Assembly (NCBI GenBank): GCA_004802705.1
Contig: SGPL01000116.1
Location: forward strand, 1 to 64,000
Direction of reading: 5' to 3'
DNA: 64,000 nucleotides
Origin: Bondarzewia mesenterica
Taxonomy: Eukaryota > Basidiomycota > Agaricomycetes > Russulales > Bondarzewiaceae
Under the pieces are notes generated by a model, which did not search any database, was not told where the DNA came from, and worked only from the letters and a program-made list of their open reading frames with translations. Made by a program: the position numbers and the translations under genes. Positions 45,275-56,637 of the stretch are shown one piece after another. Position 1 is the first letter of the stretch. The number at the start of each line of letters is the position of its first letter.

Positions 45275-48200
45275 ATGGATTCGAGTGGTGCAAGTTCATC
45301 CGCTCACTCTCTGCCGAGACCTCTTCAGAGTCCAAGGAGACTACCGGATCCCCTAGTCACACCTAGAGTGCAGTTGCCATCGCTAGAGTATACACAAAAC
45401 CAGACAGTACGTGGTTTTTAGACTTGATTCCAAGAAGATTGAGTTCGTGTGAATGCGGAAGGCAATTTGTGCTGAAGAGAAAGACAGTCACATATCTGTT
45501 CCTCACAAGGGACACATGTGGGTATAGCTCAAGTCGTGTGTGCGAGGTTTCGCACAGTCTCATCATGGCAGGCGCATATATCGACCATATCATGGCTATA
45601 TGCTACTTGGGACACGAAACGGGTAGCGTAGGACTGCCTGGTCGTGAGGTTTGACTTGCAGATCAATGCTCAGCATCTTCTTGTATCCTTCCATCCTTCA
45701 CTAGTGCACAGACTAAGATTCACATTCAGCTTCCTGCCGACCTTCCAAGTTCAGGCAGATCTGTTCAAAATGAGCCTTCTGTTTCCACGACCGGGAAACC
45801 TCCTGATTCCATCATTCTGACTCCCAATAAGACTCCGTATCCTTCATCTGATGAGGAGCCTGAGCCTGAGAGTCTGAAAGGTACGTCAAAAACGCGTTTA
45901 TAGTAAAATGAGCTTAACCTCACCCACCGACTTTTAATGCACTTATATCTGTTCACGGTAACGCCTGATCCATGGTGCATTCAATAGGACATGCCAGTGT
46001 TGCCGTTCATGAATTGCTCCCCGGGTGGACTCCCACACCTTTGCAGACTTGGTTCTGGGTCACCTTGGCTTGCTTTCTCGTCGTAATCGCCATAGGACTT
46101 GAAGTAGCGCTCCACGTCACAAACCAGCGTAACGGTGCGCACGTGGCTTGCCGTTGCATGCATATTTCGTTGATGGTGTTGACAGGTTGGCCGACGAGCG
46201 CGAAATGGTCTGAGGATGGCGTGATGCATTATGTTTATGTGCGTGAAGCCGCTCCTCTGACTTTGCCAGTATTGGACTATATTAGTTGGAGGGATTGAAG
46301 GGCTGAGCTTACTCTTGTGATATAATCAGACCCTTCCTCCAGTCTTTGTTGCGATGGTCCTTGTCGCTCTTTGGGCATGGACGGACATCGAAGTCAAGCG
46401 CTTGCAGGTGAACCTCTCCTCTCGCGTATGTGTGTTCGTCTCTTATGACATCATATGGATATTAGCCGTATGTCGACCTAGTACACGGTAATTCTCCTGC
46501 TCAGCGCAGTCTCTTGCTCGACTACACACGCACCAAGTACGTCTCTCCATGTAATGTAAGCTTTTGAGACTGACTTGACGCGCCCTACAGCAACTTTGCC
46601 GTCTGGTTGACAGCGGCAGTCAACAAACACTACATTGTCACTCTAACATCCCTGATGGCTATCGTCGCTCTAACTTTCCAGCCTCTGGCCGCAGCACTGT
46701 TGAACGTGCGCGATACTTGGACAACGCATCCCGATACACTCGTCAGCAACCTGCAGGAGATCGGGCTGAACCAGAATCAGCAGTTTCAAGATTTGACGTG
46801 TACGTGTTCAATACATGATCGTCAAGCGTGCGTTGACCTCCCGTCGTGTACAGCCTTCCTTGGCGCTTCTGGTTATGCATCCTCGAAAATTTTGTACGGG
46901 CTTGGCGATGCGCCATTTGTTCGTGACGGATATACCGTAGGCGCGTTCCAAGTACGTCAATGAGCCTTCGTCGTTTAGGATGCGACTGACAGTGCGATTG
47001 CGACGAGCAGTTGCCATTAAATATTGCTACGAATGGCACCGTCTCTGCCAACACTACAGCCGTCCTGAGTGATCCTGGGTGCCGAGGACCTGATCAGGCG
47101 CGTCTCTGTTTGTTCATCATAAAAGATGTCTGCTATATCAACCAATGATCCAGAATGTCGACATGGTCGAGCACTCGGATGGCTCTGGATGGAACAACAG
47201 CGCGACATTTAATGGATGCACGTACACTTGGGAAGTAGACAAGTCGGCTGTGCATCTTTTTGGCGCGCAAGTAATGACACCATGCGCAGCATTCAACACC
47301 TCTGTCCAATTCATGCCGGTGATATTCTGGTTCTTTACCTATCAACCTGAGGCAATCGCCTCCGTCACGATGTGCGAGCCAACCATTGAGCTGCTCAATG
47401 TCGCCGTCACGGTCGACCTGCTCACCTCTAACCTTACGAGTGTGGAGAGGCTTGGGGATGTGGTCCCGAATGAGGGAAACTTTACCCAATTCGCGGGAAA
47501 TGTGAGCGCGCTTGGCGGGCGGGCGTACAACGGGCTCCAGTGGCCGCAGAGCCAGCTGGCGGCGGATCCGTTTGTGAATTCGAGGGCAACAGCGATTCAG
47601 CTGCAGTTGCCCGCGGCGGTCTTCCAAAATGCAGTGCAGAGTCAGGGAGGGCTTGATGCGGCGTTCACGAGTAATGCATTCACGGGTTTGTCAACGACAG
47701 TATATGTGAGTGTCTTCTTGTGATTTAGAGCGACAGAAATTGCGAAGGGCTGACAGTTTTTGGTACCGATGATCTAGCGCGCCTACTTAGCGATGATTGC
47801 CAAATTGGTGTATTTCGTAGATACGGATCAGCCTATTAACGTACGGGTGCAATCCGTTGAAAAGCGGCTTTGGTTGAGGTGCGTTCATCCTTTTGTTCAT
47901 CCTTCTGGTCAAGTGCAATATATTATATGAGGGACTGTAGCCGCGTCGCCGTGCATCTCCTCACGACCGCCATGCTGGTTCTCGCTTTTTTCAGCGTCAT
48001 CATTCAACTCCTGCATCGATACGACCGACACGACCTCCGCCTCCTCCACCGCCCCGGGACCCTAGCCTCCGCCGCCGCCATCACGGCGTCAACACCCATG
48101 GCACAGCTGCTCGATGGACGACAATACCCGGAGGACATTGTCGAGGCGTTGCGAGACAAGAAGTTCAGAATTGATCCGACGTCGATGAAGGTCGTCATGG

Positions 48201-48406
48201 AGGGCGAGGCTGGGTACGAGACCGCGCCTCGCTCGCCGGACTGGAGGAAGAGCGTCTTTCTTACAGCGTTGTATAATCGATTTGGGTCGAGTGCGGACGG
48301 GGCTGATGTATCGGAGGATGAACCGCAGGTGAGAACAGAGAAGGAGAAGAGGATGAGTGCCTTGAGCTTCTTCAAGAAGAGGGAGAGCGAGGAGCTTCCG
48401 TCATGA
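45275..48406 (+). CDS. Multipass membrane protein, paralogue B (DUF3433-like, intact)
   Basis: Starts at 45275 with a Ser/Pro-rich cytoplasmic exon (M-D-S-S-G-A-S-S-S) ending at a GTACGT donor near 45407; the next coding exon (about 45733-45881) continues Ser/Pro/Glu-rich. Membrane helices follow at about 46050-46115 (F-W-V-T-L-A-C-F-L-V-V-I-A), 46340-46390 and 46650-46700. The extracytoplasmic domain (about 46750-47710) includes N-Q-N-Q-Q-F-Q-D-L-T, G-W-N-N-S-A-T-F-N-G-C-T-Y-T-W and W-P-Q-S-Q-L, with many N-x-S/T sites. A last helix at about 47940-48010 leads to a cytoplasmic tail with P-G-T-L-A-S-A-A-A-I-T. The gene has about eleven exons. Paralogous throughout to 12520-15081, and it keeps a P-Y-V-D-L-V-H exon that the other copy has lost. 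The role is unknown; the first intron (about 320 nt) is unusually long for this locus and may hide an exon. Confidence 0.78.
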
Positions 48407-49220
48407 GTATGCGAGACGTTTCTCTCTGGGTTTTCCCCTAATCAACTTTATCAGCGGAATTCTTGATGTGTCTATTCATCGTTTTGCACATTGCCGGTTG
48501 TTGGGTTTTGTGATCCTTTTTTCTCGCCCTTCGCTATTTATCTTCTAACCCCCTTCCGTTCGTAATTCGGCCTTTCCACCCGAGGTCTTCAGATCAAATA
48601 CCTTTCGCTTGTGTATCTGCTAGCTGCATTCGTCTAGACTCGTTACGCCCCCTACGTCTTGCGACGATTCCTTCCGCCCATTTTTTTTTCGACTTGATAA
48701 CCAAACCCATCGTTGTTGGATCCAACATCCTCGGCAAGTGCTGTTGTCGCGTTCCGTGGCCTTTCGTGCGGCGCCTGCTAACTTACTAGTGGGGGAAGGA
48801 CATCCTTTCAATCCCTCAGTAAATTTTGAATACATGCTCAAGTACCTGGAAGCATATGACGCGTCTTCCGAGATGTAGTTGGGGAGGCTCCGTCGAGCAA
48901 GAAAGCGTAACATCTTGCTATGTAGGCTGTTTTTTTATACATAATCGTAAGTTATTATGAGCTCCGGCGCCGGGCGGGACGCATCTGAACTGGTTCACAT
49001 TCTATAATCACATCCTGAGGTACGAAGATTGAAGAAAGTGTCTACAACCTGCCATTGGGAGATTAATTTGAACAAGTTGCCAATTCTTTTGCCTACACGG
49101 GATCCCCGAACATAGTAGCATACTTACTAGCCTCCTTTCCCGGAAATTGTTGGTGAGTATCGATATTTTGATTACGAGGCTCTTTGAAAGAGACGACCCT
49201 ATTGTTACAACAGGACACTC
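48407..49220. other. Intergenic, partly duplicated
   Basis: Contains the 3' flank of the membrane protein and, from about 49040, the leader of the broken unknown-family copy that matches sequence upstream of 30388 on the other strand. No separate gene. Confidence 0.5.
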
Positions 49221-50015
49221 ATGGATCCAAACATTGATGTGTGCATGCTCTTGGGTTATCCGGCCGATGAGATATGGTTGCTTGAAACGGCGCAAGTCAG
49301 ACAGCTCATCTCTCAACCAGATCCCAAAATCCTCGCCAAGTTCGATCCACGCGTTCACTATCAATTCGTGCAGAATGAGCTATGGCAGGGCGTGAGGAAG
49401 GCCGCACACGAGATCATAGCAGAGTGTCGCATTCCCGACTTGCGATTGCGACCTATATGGATTTCTGACGCGCGTACGCTCATGTGTTGGTCACTTCCCG
49501 CACACATGTGGCGTAAACGACGTACGCCGGAAGATACCAAGCTCTGGAGAAGTTCAAGGAAATCATTGGCGAAACAGAGGAGCCCAAGTACTGGTTATCA
49601 ACCAGCGGCGACGTGCCCATGAAGCTTCGAGGGCAAACGGAGGCGCCAGAATGGTTGTCCATTATGACCATCGGCAAACATCCCGGCTGGGTTGACGATT
49701 ATGTGGATATCGAAACAGGTGAGTGCCCTATTCTTGGAAAGCCTCTGTGCGTACTGCCTCGCAGTCCTAAGCTTGGTCCTTACTTCCTGTTATAGGTAGA
49801 ATCCATCCCGACATGATGATTCAGATGAGGATCTAGACGAGGATTCATACGAGGATTCCGACGAAGATTCCAAGTTGGACAATTTGAAGGTGAAAACTCA
49901 GGGCTCACGTGACTCGTCATGAACACTTCTACAGCCTGCTCATCCGAACTCATTGCAATCATATTACACATTCGCACATGAATATGTATCAGTGTTCCCA
50001 CAAGAGCAAGATGTT
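49040..50015. repeat. Segmental duplication, arm 2 (inverted relative to arm 1)
   Basis: Matches the reverse complement of about 29590-30570 over the leader, both exons, the intron and about 90 bases beyond the stop. The distance between arms is about 18.5 kb. Limits are approximate. Confidence 0.7.
49221..49922 (+). pseudogene. Unknown family member 3, two single-base deletions
   Basis: The ATG at 49221 and the splice sites are retained. Exon 1 runs 49221-49718 (498 nt, against 499 in the intact copy) and exon 2 runs 49796-49922 (127 nt against 128). Exon 1 has lost one C near 49543 (aagctctggag against aagctcctggag), which truncates the frame at residue 133. Exon 2 has lost one G near 49813 (gacatgatg against gacagtgatg). 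The first 108 residues remain almost identical to member 2. Two independent losses with otherwise high identity suggest recent inactivation. Homopolymer or assembly error is less likely twice in non-homopolymer sequence but cannot be excluded. Confidence 0.75.
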
Positions 50016-50727
50016 GCCATTGTAGCGGTCTTCGTCTCGAGTGATGCTTGCATTATAACCCGCAGTATAATAACAAATCCGCAGATATTCGTATCGAGAT
50101 TTTTTTTTTGAGCGGCCACCTCGGCGAACAACGTCCCAGTAGATTGAACATCGTGGAAGAGGATACATGTGTAGATGAGGAGGAAAAAAAGGCTAGGGCA
50201 AACGTCATTGGGCAGAGGAGCAAGAGACACGCGTCAAGTCACAGGAACAACAGCCTAGAGTGCAGAACGAGCGATGCCGATGCAGAGCGGAAGGTTCAAG
50301 ACTAGCAGAAGCCACAGATAGGAACAAAGAACAAGCACGTGTCGAGATTCAAGTATCAAGCCTCAGCGCTCATTGCTCAGCCCCAGGCAAGAGCATCACT
50401 AGTGGGATTGCACAGCCTGTCGGGGATCCTCGAAAAGCGGCGATTGGCAGTCGCAGTGCTCCAGCTAGGGCGCGCCCCTTGCGCGCCATTGCGGGAGAAG
50501 GAGTGCACGAACGTGGTCCGCGGCAGGCAGCAATGTTGATGTCTTCTAGAAAGATAAAACGAAATCAAATACGAAAGGAACGAGATGGCGGATCCGGGAC
50601 TTATACCCTTGGAAAGCGGTGGTGGCTCTTGGTGCGAACACCCTGAACGTGAGCTTGCGGAGACAGAAGGCGCTGATAAAGATGAACATCTTAACAAAAA
50701 CCAGGAGAATCAGTTTTGACTGATGCG
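50016..50727. other. Intergenic, no gene seen
   Basis: Purine-rich on the plus strand with overlapping motif-free frames. Includes the 3' flank of the minus-strand Tht1-like gene. Confidence 0.45.
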
Positions 50728-52972
50728 CTAAAGGCGCGGAGTGAAAACGGCGCTGACCGTGGTTGGAGACGACACCATGCCTTGCAGGAGGAACCAGAAG
50801 AGGCGAGAAAAAACGAGACAGAGCTGGATGATCGGGTGGAGATGAAAGTGTTGCGGTGCCACTGGATCGACTGCTTCGCAGATGGTGGCATGAAGTTAGA
50901 CAATACGATTGGCAACGCAGTTACCTCAAGACACAGTGCACACCTCGACGCCGGCATGTGGAAGTATCCGGAGGGTGACGAAAAGGAGATAACAATCAAT
51001 GATGGACGTACAGCTTTGCGATACTGAGAAGATCGCGCGAAAAGCATTGCCTACGAGCCCAAGGCCGCCGCCTCGGTCGGGGTTCTCAGTGAGGCTGGTC
51101 TTCAACATCGTGGCCGTGTCGTTGATCTTGCGCATCTCCTCGTGCGTTGTAGCGGTCATGTGTTTCATGGCTTCGGAGAGCTTGATCGTAGAGCGAGAGA
51201 TGTCCCGTTGTGTTTGCTGAGCTTGACGCGCGAGGCGGTTGTTGGCTTCGAGTTGTGAAGATGTATCCGAGGCTGACTGAGATAGTTGTAATATCGCCTG
51301 AATGTCGATGTAAGAGGCATGTGCAGTTCGTAAAAAGAGGGACATGCCTGCTGTAGGTCACTCATTCGCTCATCCATTAAGGACCATTTGACCCCCATGC
51401 TATCCTAAGAGAGGCCGACTGTTCATGTGGATCAAAGACAAGAATGAACCGGCCTACAGTCAAGGTCAAAAGGTGTATAAAAGTCTCATCCATGCGTCCA
51501 AAGATAGCCTTGAGCTGCGAGGTTAGTGATTGTTCAAATGTCGTCTCCAAAGCTAACAAATTATTGGAATGCTAAATGCAACTCAGGTCATTCGAATGCC
51601 CAAGCAGTTGGGCCTATACCACGTACAGTTTGTTCGATAGAGCTTATCGCAGAATCAACCTGGCGATATATGCGCTGAGAGCGAGCCCGAAAAGAAGATG
51701 ACATGGAACATTTACGTTGGAAATAACTTGAGCCATATCGTCTCGACTGTGCTGCTGGAGTTGGGACAGCAACAATTGGAAGTCGGCAAGTATCTGATAC
51801 CAGTAAGCGCGAGCAAAAGAAATGCAGCAACGGAAAATCACTTTGTGTAATCCATTCCGCGACTGTTCCACAATGGTGGCAGAGACTTTGTCTACTACTC
51901 CATGTGCCGATGCTTGTAGATTTGAAAGAATATTCTGTGTCTCCTGTGGGTAGGTAAGAACTCGAAGGAAGCATTCTTAGGCAATATACAATGGTTCACC
52001 GAAATGAAGGCTTGCCAGTGAAGGCGACTGTCTTCGTTTCTCTTGTTTTCACTTGACATAAACCGGATGAAGGCTATCTTCTCTAGTGTTGCGTTCTTGT
52101 ACAGCTCTTGAGCAATATCTAGATGCACCTGTTCAAAAGGACGTGTCATCTATCAAAGATGTCAGGTACCTATATCGTTCCAGCGTTGAAAGGCGAAGCA
52201 AAATTGAGCTATGAATAACAGGCCATCATGCATCAGCGTCTCTATCCGTATAGACGAGACCGATAAGCTTACGAATTTCTCGAAGATATCCCGAGTAACT
52301 AGCCCAGAACTGGGCACTTCGGGAAAAGGCTCTAGGTAGAACCATAATGAGGGCGACTTCCATGATTTTTTTTTAAGACAAAAACGCACTCTACACAGCC
52401 GGCGTACGGTGCGTCGTACAACAAGTCATTGCCGGCGTCAGGAGAAAATGCTGCACACTCGAGAGGTGGAGAATAATGTTGTGCGGTTCGAAGCTCGCAC
52501 AAAGTCATCGAAATAGCAGCTGTAAAGATTCAGCATGCTTGGGGCACGTATAAGTCACGCATATATGCACCTCTGACTCTACCACCTTCGTTCATTTCTA
52601 GCTCCCCACAGCGTGTGCGGATGTGGCCTGCAGCACTCCGAAAGCAGTCTGGCTGCCGTGCGTATTCCGCAACATCTTTTCGGAAACATCAGTCCCTCAT
52701 GATACTGACGCTTACTACCTACCTACCGATATTCCTGAATATTGCATTGAAATCGTCAGGGTCCAGACCTAGATCTGCATGCACATGAAGTGATAATCTC
52801 GCAGAAACGTTACAAACATACCCGCATGGCTGGTACTTCTTGGAATATTTGCTGGTTGTATGCGCTTGTTCTCCACAAAATCTGCCGGTTGTAAACGTCC
52901 ATTGCTTGGGGACGAATTCCATGACAGAGCACTTGCGATGGAAAGCGGGCCGAGGAAAAGGAATCGAAGCAT
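50728..52972 (-). CDS. tht1: Tht1/Kar5-like nuclear fusion (karyogamy) protein
   Basis: ER/nuclear-envelope protein needed for nuclear membrane fusion. The start at 52972 gives a signal peptide (M-L-R-F-L-F-L-G-P-L-S-I-A-S-A-L-S). Small exons then spell D-P-D-D-F-N-A-I-F-R-N-I-D-V-A-E-Y and a Cys-rich domain: P-D-C-F-R-S-A-A-G-H-I-R-T-R-C, M-T-L-C-E-L, Y-S-P-P-L-E-C, A-G-C-V-E-A-F-S-R-S-A-Q-F-W-A-S-Y-S-G-Y-L-R-E and C-F-A-F-Q-R-W-N-D-I. This Cys and aromatic pattern is what I know of the family. A coiled-coil region follows (L-L-S-Q-L-Q-Q-H-S, then Q-A-Q-Q-T-Q-R-D-I-S-R-S at about 51180-51220), and a hydrophobic segment (L-C-L-V-F-S-R-L-F-W-F-L-L-Q) near 50800. The 3' end is uncertain: 50728 is the stop in the frame holding that segment. 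At least ten exons. Confidence 0.75.
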
Positions 52973-53380
52973 GAGAACGTCAGCTGTGAGATATAATCGG
53001 TGCAGTATCTACTTAAAACATAGAAAAAAAGTGTAAAGAAGTTGTGAGAACAAGAGAATGCCGACGCAGAGAGAAGGAAGGAGACGGATGAAGATGAGAT
53101 GTGCGTCAATTCGTGACACCACAAGCTCGTCTGGGAAAGCGACAGGCCTGACATAAGTTACCGGCCCTAGCCTGACTTCAAGCCGGCTTCAAGCCTGACT
53201 TCTCTAAGTAGTTTCCCCGAGGCAGAGTGTTCACTCGTCAACGTTTCAACGTTCCTGCCTCAGGATCCCTATCTGAATATAACAGCACGACCAGAACCAG
53301 CTATCATGTATATGAGCACCCCCTGCGCTTCCTGCATTCCTTCTGCCGTCTGTTTTTCCCATAACTCGTGGGCCGTGGCC
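52973..53380. other. Short divergent intergenic region
   Basis: Promoter side of both the Tht1-like gene and the GST pseudogene. Two near repeats (agcctgacttcaagccggcttcaagcctgacttc-like) occur at about 53168-53202. No gene. Confidence 0.5.
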
Positions 53381-54566
53381 ATGTCTTCAGATGCTCCTGC
53401 CGGCACTATGGCTAAAGGTACGCGGAACTATACCATATATTAGAGCCAGTTATTGTGCGTATTATGGAAACTGATGCTCCTGCCTTCACGAACCAATCCG
53501 CCCGAAAAGAAAGAGACCACGCCCAAGGGAGTGTGTCCGCGTTGATTTTGCACCACCTGGATAATTCCCGCTCTCAGCGTATTCTTTGGTTGCTCGTGAG
53601 TCACCACAGTCTCGTTCATCACCATGTATCCATGGATGAACAAAATCTCACTTCCGTAGGAAGAGCTACAAGTTTCCTACGAAATCAAAATTTATAAGCA
53701 CGCACGGGAGCCGCTCGCCCCAAAAGAGCTCTTCGCTGTTCATCCTCTCGGCAAGTCCCCAGTGATCACTGACGGGGACGTGACATAGGCTGAGAGTGGT
53801 GCAATAGTCGGTTGGTATCCACCTACTCTGTTGTGCTAGGCAACTCACTTTTCGCACAGAATATATCATCAGCAAGTACGGAAACGGTAAGGCTCTGCCC
53901 TTGTCTCTGGAAATATCAATAACATCTACTATGAGAAAGTCATCTCAACGCATCTTCTGCGGAGAAAAGCTGATGTCTTTTCCCTGGAATCTCGCTTAAA
54001 ATGAGTCTCTCACTATGCTGAGGGCTCCTTGATGCCACTGGTTGTCAATAAATACGTGTTCAGTCTCGTTCCAGAACGATCACCCTTTTTTCTTAGGCCT
54101 ATTGTGAGGACTGTCTTCGGTCAACTGGACAGCAAAATGGTCACCCCTCAGTCGAAGAGGAATCTCGACCTGGTGCGCGGTGTTTATCCGTCTCATGGGC
54201 TCTACTGATGAGTCACCGGGACCGGCGTCATCCAGGTGGAAACTCATCTCACCAAGTCGGGCATTTTCTTCGCCGGCGGTGAAGAACCGACTTCCGCGGA
54301 CTACATGATGCTGTTTCCTCTTGAGGCTCTAGTCTCTCAAGCGAAGGACTTCGTAGGACCGAAGGTGAAGGCCTGGGTTGACCTCATTCATGGACGGTGA
54401 GCCTGCGGATTATTTAATACATACTTCATGATCGGTTGCTGAATGGTATGTGAATCCCAGACCTGCCTACAAAAGAGTGAAGTTGGACCGTCGTGACAGG
54501 CGAGGACCTAAACTGTGAATTTTATCTCACGCTCTCGACAAGGGCGGGCCGTACGACTACATTTAG
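53381..54566 (+). pseudogene. Glutathione S-transferase, disrupted
   Basis: The start at 53381 (M-S-S-D-A-P-A-G) is followed by exons with the thioredoxin-like N-domain: S-Q-R-I-L-W-L-L, then E-E-L-Q-V-S-Y-E-I-K-I-Y-K, L-F-A-V-H-P-L-G-K-S-P-V-I-T and A-E-S-G-A-I-V-E-Y-I-I-S-K-Y-G. The C-domain reads H-Y-A-E-G-S-L-M-P-L, V-P-E-R-S-P-F-F-L-R-P-I and A-D-Y-M-M-L-F-P-L-E-A-L and ends G-G-P-Y-D-Y-I at 54566. Lesions: an in-frame TAG (53789-53791) where relatives have Leu between D-V-T and A-E-S-G; a likely frame change near 53920; and no AG before the final exon (CACG precedes C-T-C-T-C-G-A-C near 54533). Relatives detoxify electrophiles or act on lignin-derived aromatics. Confidence 0.75.
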
Positions 54567-56637
54567 TGAAATTGAACCGTTACATTTTTCTCCCAGCTAT
54601 TCTGTCGGCTTCGCGCTTTGAACCATGACTGGGACACTCAGTATCACGACTTGCGTGCACTCATATCACGTTGATGGTGGCAGAGATTTTTGTATGCTTG
54701 CTCATGCAATTCAAGACCCCCTTCTGTTCCCCACAGGCGATCAGAATGAGCTCTACAGTTTATTATGACTGCGGCGGAGAAGGTACGCACGATACTGAAT
54801 CGTTGACCAAGGTCCTGCGCGACTCAGCTTGTACGGGTTTCTACCAAACGATATTACGCCTGACTTAAGCTGCGGCTATTTATTTTCATCTCTTTCACAA
54901 AATTCAAAAACAAAAATTTGAGCGACGCACATCTCAACAGGATATGACAGGGCGTTCGTGTCCGTCAAAAGATACAAGCGCGGGGCGCAAGATTCGTTTG
55001 AGAACAGGGAGTACATGTTATCTACGCTTAATCACTGTTCTCATAAGTTTTTTTTTTTCTCTTTTGTATTTCACGCGCCCTGCTCTCGCAGCATATCCTA
55101 CCGCTATCCCTATCATTGTCTTTCACGCGTTGTCCCCCCCTCCACAGTACGTGATACTTGATTGGTTATCAACATCTGCTGACGCAACGTGCCAGGTTAT
55201 TGCTTACAGACGGACATCGTCCGGTAGAGAACGTGGACGTCTATGCTAGCTGGTGAGGATCCTATCCATCAGCGTATCTGTCAGGGCGCTTAAGTAGATA
55301 TATCTGTCTCTGACATCTCTTACCGTGATCAGCAGAACAAAATATCATCAATCTCTGCGAGAAGAGTCGCAGGGCCGTTTCGGTTCGAACGACATGATTG
55401 CAAGCGAATGTTTGAAAGAAACGGCCCTTCGTTGATTCCAGTCCCATAGAAACCTTCCTATGCAAATCAAAACGGGATCTAGCATGCAGGAAGTAATACA
55501 TTTGTCAGTATTCATTCAGCGAATCGCTTATTGCACAGCTAGCCGAGCGCTCACATATCTGAAACAGAGCATGGCATCCACGTACGGCACGTACGACATC
55601 AGCGAAGCTCGGGAGGCCGTCCTGTGTGAGTCATCCTACACAGCGTAGAAGTGCTATGCAACGCTGTTCCCGAGATCAACTCTCCTGGTGAGCTGAGTGC
55701 TACTTGACACATCGGATAGGCCATTTGCTATCGAACCTCTCGTCATAGGCGTAATCCTGGGCGCCCTTCCAGGTTTCGTTAGGTATGTATCCTGAGGGAG
55801 CTCGGCTCCCTTCTCTCGGCGCTGACATAGTATGATCCTCACGACATTCCTAGCGTAGCTCATTGACCTGGTGGTACTCCAGCTTTTGGTCCGGATACTG
55901 AGGACGAGATTCAATGTTTAGAGCGTCGTTCGTCAGTCTAACAGACTACGGCGAAAGTTTCGCCGGTCATGAATTCTTAAAGTCCGCGAAGCGCATAGTG
56001 TAGTTCTATCTTGTTCCAAGTGTTTGATCGTCGCTATGAATGTCAGCAGCAATGCGAAGTGCTGGGTTGGTCGCATACAGTACGGCGAGTCAGCAGTTCC
56101 TTTGATCGGCTTTGTATGTATATCGTAAGTAGTTTGCCTAGCATGATCTGCATGCTGACGTGTATGAAGTTGATGTGTCTGTTGAGTTGCGAAGGTAGAG
56201 GGTTGAGTTTCAATCGATCCCCTGCCCCCGGAACAGACAGGGCGACCTTAAACTGCATACATATACTTCTGTACGCGTTCTGAAGCGCTCAAGAAGGTTT
56301 AAAGAGATGTTATTGGGGATAACTGTTCTAATGATATATGGACGAGAGGGGATAGACTAGGATACATCAGGCGGTGGCCAGGAGTTAGTAAATAAAAACA
56401 CAGGTGCGTAGGCGTAGTATAAAAAGACAATGGGATGGATATGGAAACAATAGGATGCTAGATAGAGATAAGAGATGAGGAACACGAAAAGTATATGCAG
56501 GAATGGGAAGCCGAATTTAAGGTATCTAGGATACAGATCTCTATGTGAGCGCAAACAAGCAACCAAGAAAAAGGAACAAAAGAAGGTGAAAAATGCGTGT
56601 CTCTTGTCAAAAAGATTGTGGAAGTATGTCGAGGTGT
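54567..56637. other. Unassigned stretch with coding-like fragments
   Basis: Several fragments look translated but cannot be joined. On +, H-V-D-G-G-R-D-F-C-M-L-A-H-A-I (about 54670-54715) and S-F-E-N-R-E-Y-M-L-S-T-L (about 54990-55030). On -, Y-I-P-N-E-T-W-K-G-A-Q-D-Y-A-Y (about 55745-55790), which has a CAG acceptor in front and a TAG at about 55707. I recognise none of them. T-runs at 55049-55059 lie between the plus-strand pieces. Confidence 0.3.

Noticed and set aside
49221..49622. Calling a functional 133-residue protein from the frameshifted family copy
   Set aside because: The frame after about residue 108 is unrelated to the family, and both exons carry one-base losses, so pseudogene is the better reading.
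52480..52500. ggttcgaagc-like sequence resembling a tRNA B-box
   Set aside because: No matching A-box, acceptor stem or anticodon arm could be drawn around it.
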